Source: an uncultured Pseudomonadota bacterium (GTDB lineage Bacteria > Pseudomonadota > Alphaproteobacteria > Rs-D84). Taken from it: 64,000 bases of DNA. The notes beneath the pieces were generated by a model. The model searched no databases, had not been told where the DNA came from, and saw only the letters and a list, made by a program, of their open reading frames with translations. Each line of letters starts with the position of its first letter. The first letter of the stretch is position 1. The position numbers and the translations under genes are program-made. Below are positions 62,032-64,000 of this stretch, one piece after another. The stretch is taken from assembly GCA_900321105.1 (NCBI GenBank), contig OOHL01000002.1, positions 1 to 64,000 on the forward strand, given 5' to 3'.

Positions 62032-63417
62032 CTATAATTTTACCTCTATATCTGTCTTTATATTTTTTACAAACATTTCATCGTGTGATACCAGTAATAT
62101 TGCACCACGATATTGATTCAAAGCATCTTCCAATATCGCAATACTTTTGATTTCAAGATTATTAGTTGGTTCGTCTAAAATCAATAAGTCCGGTTGTTCT
62201 GTGCTACCAAGAACCGCCGCCAATGTCGCCTTTAACAATTCTCCACCCGATAAAACACCAACCTGCTTATTTGACGCATCACCACGAAATCCAAAATTTG
62301 CCGCGATTACATGTGCATCATGTTTCAAAACATCAGCAATATCCATAATGTTTTCAACTATGTTTTTATTTTTGTCCAGAACTGATAAATCCTGATTCAG
62401 ATATGCGATTTTACCAAAAGTTTTTATTGTTCCTGATTTTGGTTTTAAATCACCACAAATCAACTTCAACAGTGTTGATTTTCCAGAACCGTTTTTACCA
62501 ATAATACGAATACGTTGCCCGCCATACATGGAAAAATCAAAATTATCAAAAATCATTTCCGTACCATAACCAAATTTCAATCCAGATATTTGAATCAATT
62601 CTTTGCTGTAAAAAGGTTTGTTCGGCACAGGTATTTTGATTTTATCGTCTATCATTTGTTCAGATAACGATTGTTGCAATTCGATTTGTTGATTTAGTTT
62701 TTTCTGAATGATGTTACGTTTTTTTGCTTCGGTCTCTTTGCTTTTACCTTTCAAAGCATTTGCTTCTAATCTGCTACGTCTGGAATTAGAAATGTCTTTT
62801 GCTTGTTTGACCTCATGATGTTGTCGAGTGTTTTGTGCAATATTTATTGTATTGTTCAATCTGGCAATAGATTTTTGTGTATCGGCATACCTGGAATAAA
62901 GGTTATTTGACTCTATTTTCTTTTGTTCCAAATAAAAATCGTAATTTCCACCATACACTTTTAATTTGCCATTTTGTAAATCAATAATTTTATCCATCTG
63001 TTGCAAAAGTTCCCTGTCATGCGAAACAATAACCGCACCATTTGGATAACTGTTTAATTGATTAAAGAATATTTGTTTGGCATCCGAATCCAGATTATTT
63101 GTTGGTTCATCCAGTAATAAAATATCCGCGCCACTTTCAAAAGCACGCATAAGTGCAAACATTTGTTGTTCGCCCCCACTTTTAGAATCTGATACATTTA
63201 TTTGATTCAACATATAAACACTGGCATTTTTGTTAACTGTGCCAGCATCAGGCAATAAATCCCCCGCCAACAATTTTAATAATGTTGTTTTGCCAGAACC
63301 ATTGTCACCAACAATTGCAACCTTGTCAAAATCATTAAACGCTGCAGATACACCGTCAAATATAGTGTTGTATGAATCATAAGAAAAAGATACATTTGTT
63401 AAGGAGATGCTAGACAT
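62032..63417 (-). CDS. ABC-F family ATPase (antibiotic-resistance type)
   Basis: 461 residues, compact. There are two ABC cassettes: GDNGSGKTTLLKLLAGDLLP / KSGGEQQ / ILLLDEPTNNLDS, and GKNGSGKSTLLKLICGDLKP / LSGGELLKA / LLILDEPTNNLE. Between them is a charged helical linker (about 185-260). There are no membrane segments. ABC-F proteins act on the ribosomal E site, either as housekeeping factors or to displace antibiotics. The small size and position next to the module favour a protective role (inference). Confidence 0.85.
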   Translation of the reverse strand: MSSISLTNVSFSYDSYNTIFDGVSAAFNDFDKVAIVGDNGSGKTTLLKLLAGDLLPDAGTVNKNASVYMLNQINVSDSKSGGEQQMFALMRAFESGADILLLDEPTNNLDSDAKQIFFNQLNSYPNGAVIVSHDRELLQQMDKIIDLQNGKLKVYGGNYDFYLEQKKIESNNLYSRYADTQKSIARLNNTINIAQNTRQHHEVKQAKDISNSRRSRLEANALKGKSKETEAKKRNIIQKKLNQQIELQQSLSEQMIDDKIKIPVPNKPFYSKELIQISGLKFGYGTEMIFDNFDFSMYGGQRIRIIGKNGSGKSTLLKLICGDLKPKSGTIKTFGKIAYLNQDLSVLDKNKNIVENIMDIADVLKHDAHVIAANFGFRGDASNKQVGVLSGGELLKATLAAVLGSTEQPDLLILDEPTNNLEIKSIAILEDALNQYRGAILLVSHDEMFVKNIKTDIEVKL

Positions 63418-63636
63418 GATAAAAACCTTTGTTATATTGTAATTGACGCATGCATATTTCTATGCACAGTTTGTTTATAAAAATCACAATATTACATACG
63501 CATCGGTTTTTATCCTTTTATTCAGATTACACACTTGAATTGTATTACAAATATTTACAAAAGCAAGGTATTTGATAAAATAGCCGTTATTTTGTTATTT
63601 TCTTCGGGCTTTTCTTTTTTTGTCTTTTTATTGCAT
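63418..63636. other. Leader region upstream of the ABC-F gene
   Basis: 219 bp without a gene. A short TGCATA-TTTC-TATGCA hairpin near 63450-63466 lies in the likely 5' leader of the ABC-F gene. Resistance ABC-F genes are often controlled by attenuation, but no leader peptide is evident. Confidence 0.35.
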
Positions 63637-63789
63637 TCACAGCACGTTCCAATAATGCCTAGGATTAGTACTATCTGTCAAAACAGCGATAACATCCACA
63701 ACCGAAAAATACCATTGTTCTTGGTTTTCATCCCAAAGTGTCCGGATGTTTTTGTCTTCAAATAATTTTATGCTGGTTGATTGTGCCAT
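63637..63789 (-). pseudogene. Truncated Bro-N / DinD-like protein
   Basis: 50 residues, then a stop. The start MAQSTSIKLFEDKNIRTLWD and the stretch WYFSVVDVIAVLTDSTNPRHYW match the N-terminal BRO domain of phage antirepressor- or DinD-type proteins, which normally run over 200 residues. AAAGGAAAAAAG precedes the ATG. Sequence beyond the stop is basic and low in complexity. It probably remains from a prophage-type gene. Confidence 0.7.
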
Positions 63790-63906
63790 TTCTTTTTTCC
63801 TTTGCCAAAATTATAGCCACCCCAACCCAAAATAGCCAGTAAAAAGAAATAACTGGACAAGTGCCGAAACATTATGCCAAATACGACAACTTTAAAAGGA
63901 TTGTCT

Positions 63907-64000
63907 ATGAAATACAAACACTTTGATAATATTTTGCCCAACCCCCGCAGACTACCACTTAATCAGGACGTTAATAGCCAGTGGAAACAAATTAAAAAAG
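63907..64000 (+). CDS. Partial CDS at the window edge
   Basis: The frame from the ATG at 63907 (AAAAGGA upstream) is open to the end of the window: MKYKHFDNILPNPRRLPLNQ and eleven further residues. Too short to assign. Confidence 0.45.
   Translation, partial: MKYKHFDNILPNPRRLPLNQDVNSQWKQIKK

Noticed and set aside
63535..63765. Plus-strand 76-residue frame
   Set aside because: It is the antisense shadow of the BRO-N fragment and has no ribosome-binding site.

Overview
This window is AT-rich bacterial chromosome that reads as an uncultured, somewhat reduced alphaproteobacterium, possibly a low-oxygen gut lineage. The clearest sign is ssrA (about 21899-22215). It is circularly permuted in the alphaproteobacterial way: the T-arm/acceptor piece ending in CCA lies upstream of the GGGGCTG coding piece, which encodes the tag ANDNVRIAMAA. 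Rubrerythrin suggests a low-oxygen habitat. Many Cys-rich or small lineage-specific secreted and membrane proteins fit a poorly sampled clade. The lineage and habitat are inference; the ssrA layout is read directly. There is no rRNA and no CRISPR array.

Layout. 1-31 kb is mostly housekeeping: rpsD, trpS, a SIMPL protein, xerC, a cold-shock protein, lysS with a divergent RelA/SpoT-fold gene, tRNA-Gly, a long minus-strand block (era, queA, tgt, then a tandem family of small unknown proteins), dcd-like, bamD, murJ, rlpA, rubrerythrin, obgE, ssrA, a Lon-like ATPase without its peptidase domain, tsaB, rimI, a Pif1-like helicase, baiN-like, mtaB, rpoZ and tRNAs for CAU and Ser. 31-43 kb holds envelope and replication genes (a DD-carboxypeptidase, holB, tatD, smpB, HU, a short alaS, an Smr protein, an M23 peptidase, tdk), then tRNA-Arg with a partial tandem duplication and a Cys-rich repeat protein.

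43.4-48.2 kb is a tightly overlapping six-gene operon with its own promoter: a nucleotidyltransferase-like protein, an HPr-kinase-like protein, a PqqD-like peptide-binding protein, GT2 and GT8 glycosyltransferases, and a radical-SAM/SPASM-like protein that has lost its iron-sulfur cysteines. It looks like an uncharacterised peptide or glycoconjugate modification system. 48.2-52.7 kb is a complete MacAB-TolC-type efflux operon. 52.8-54.2 kb contains broken gene fragments.

54.8-60.6 kb is bounded by a 47-bp near-identical direct repeat. It carries two stand-alone class II aminoacyl-tRNA-synthetase paralogues (ProRS/ThrRS-like and AsnRS-like without an anticodon domain), a J-domain protein, a methyltransferase and an MccF-like S66 peptidase. 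Nudix, Nudix-ASCH and ABC-F genes follow. This combination suggests production of, or immunity to, an aminoacyl-nucleotide-type inhibitor.

Other main discoveries: a 448-bp element with 47-bp terminal inverted repeats, encoding a DUF559 endonuclease-like domain, sits in frame inside queA; Lon lacks its protease domain; AlaS lacks its C-terminal domain; and the 3' ends of tRNA-Ser and tRNA-Arg are duplicated beside the intact genes.
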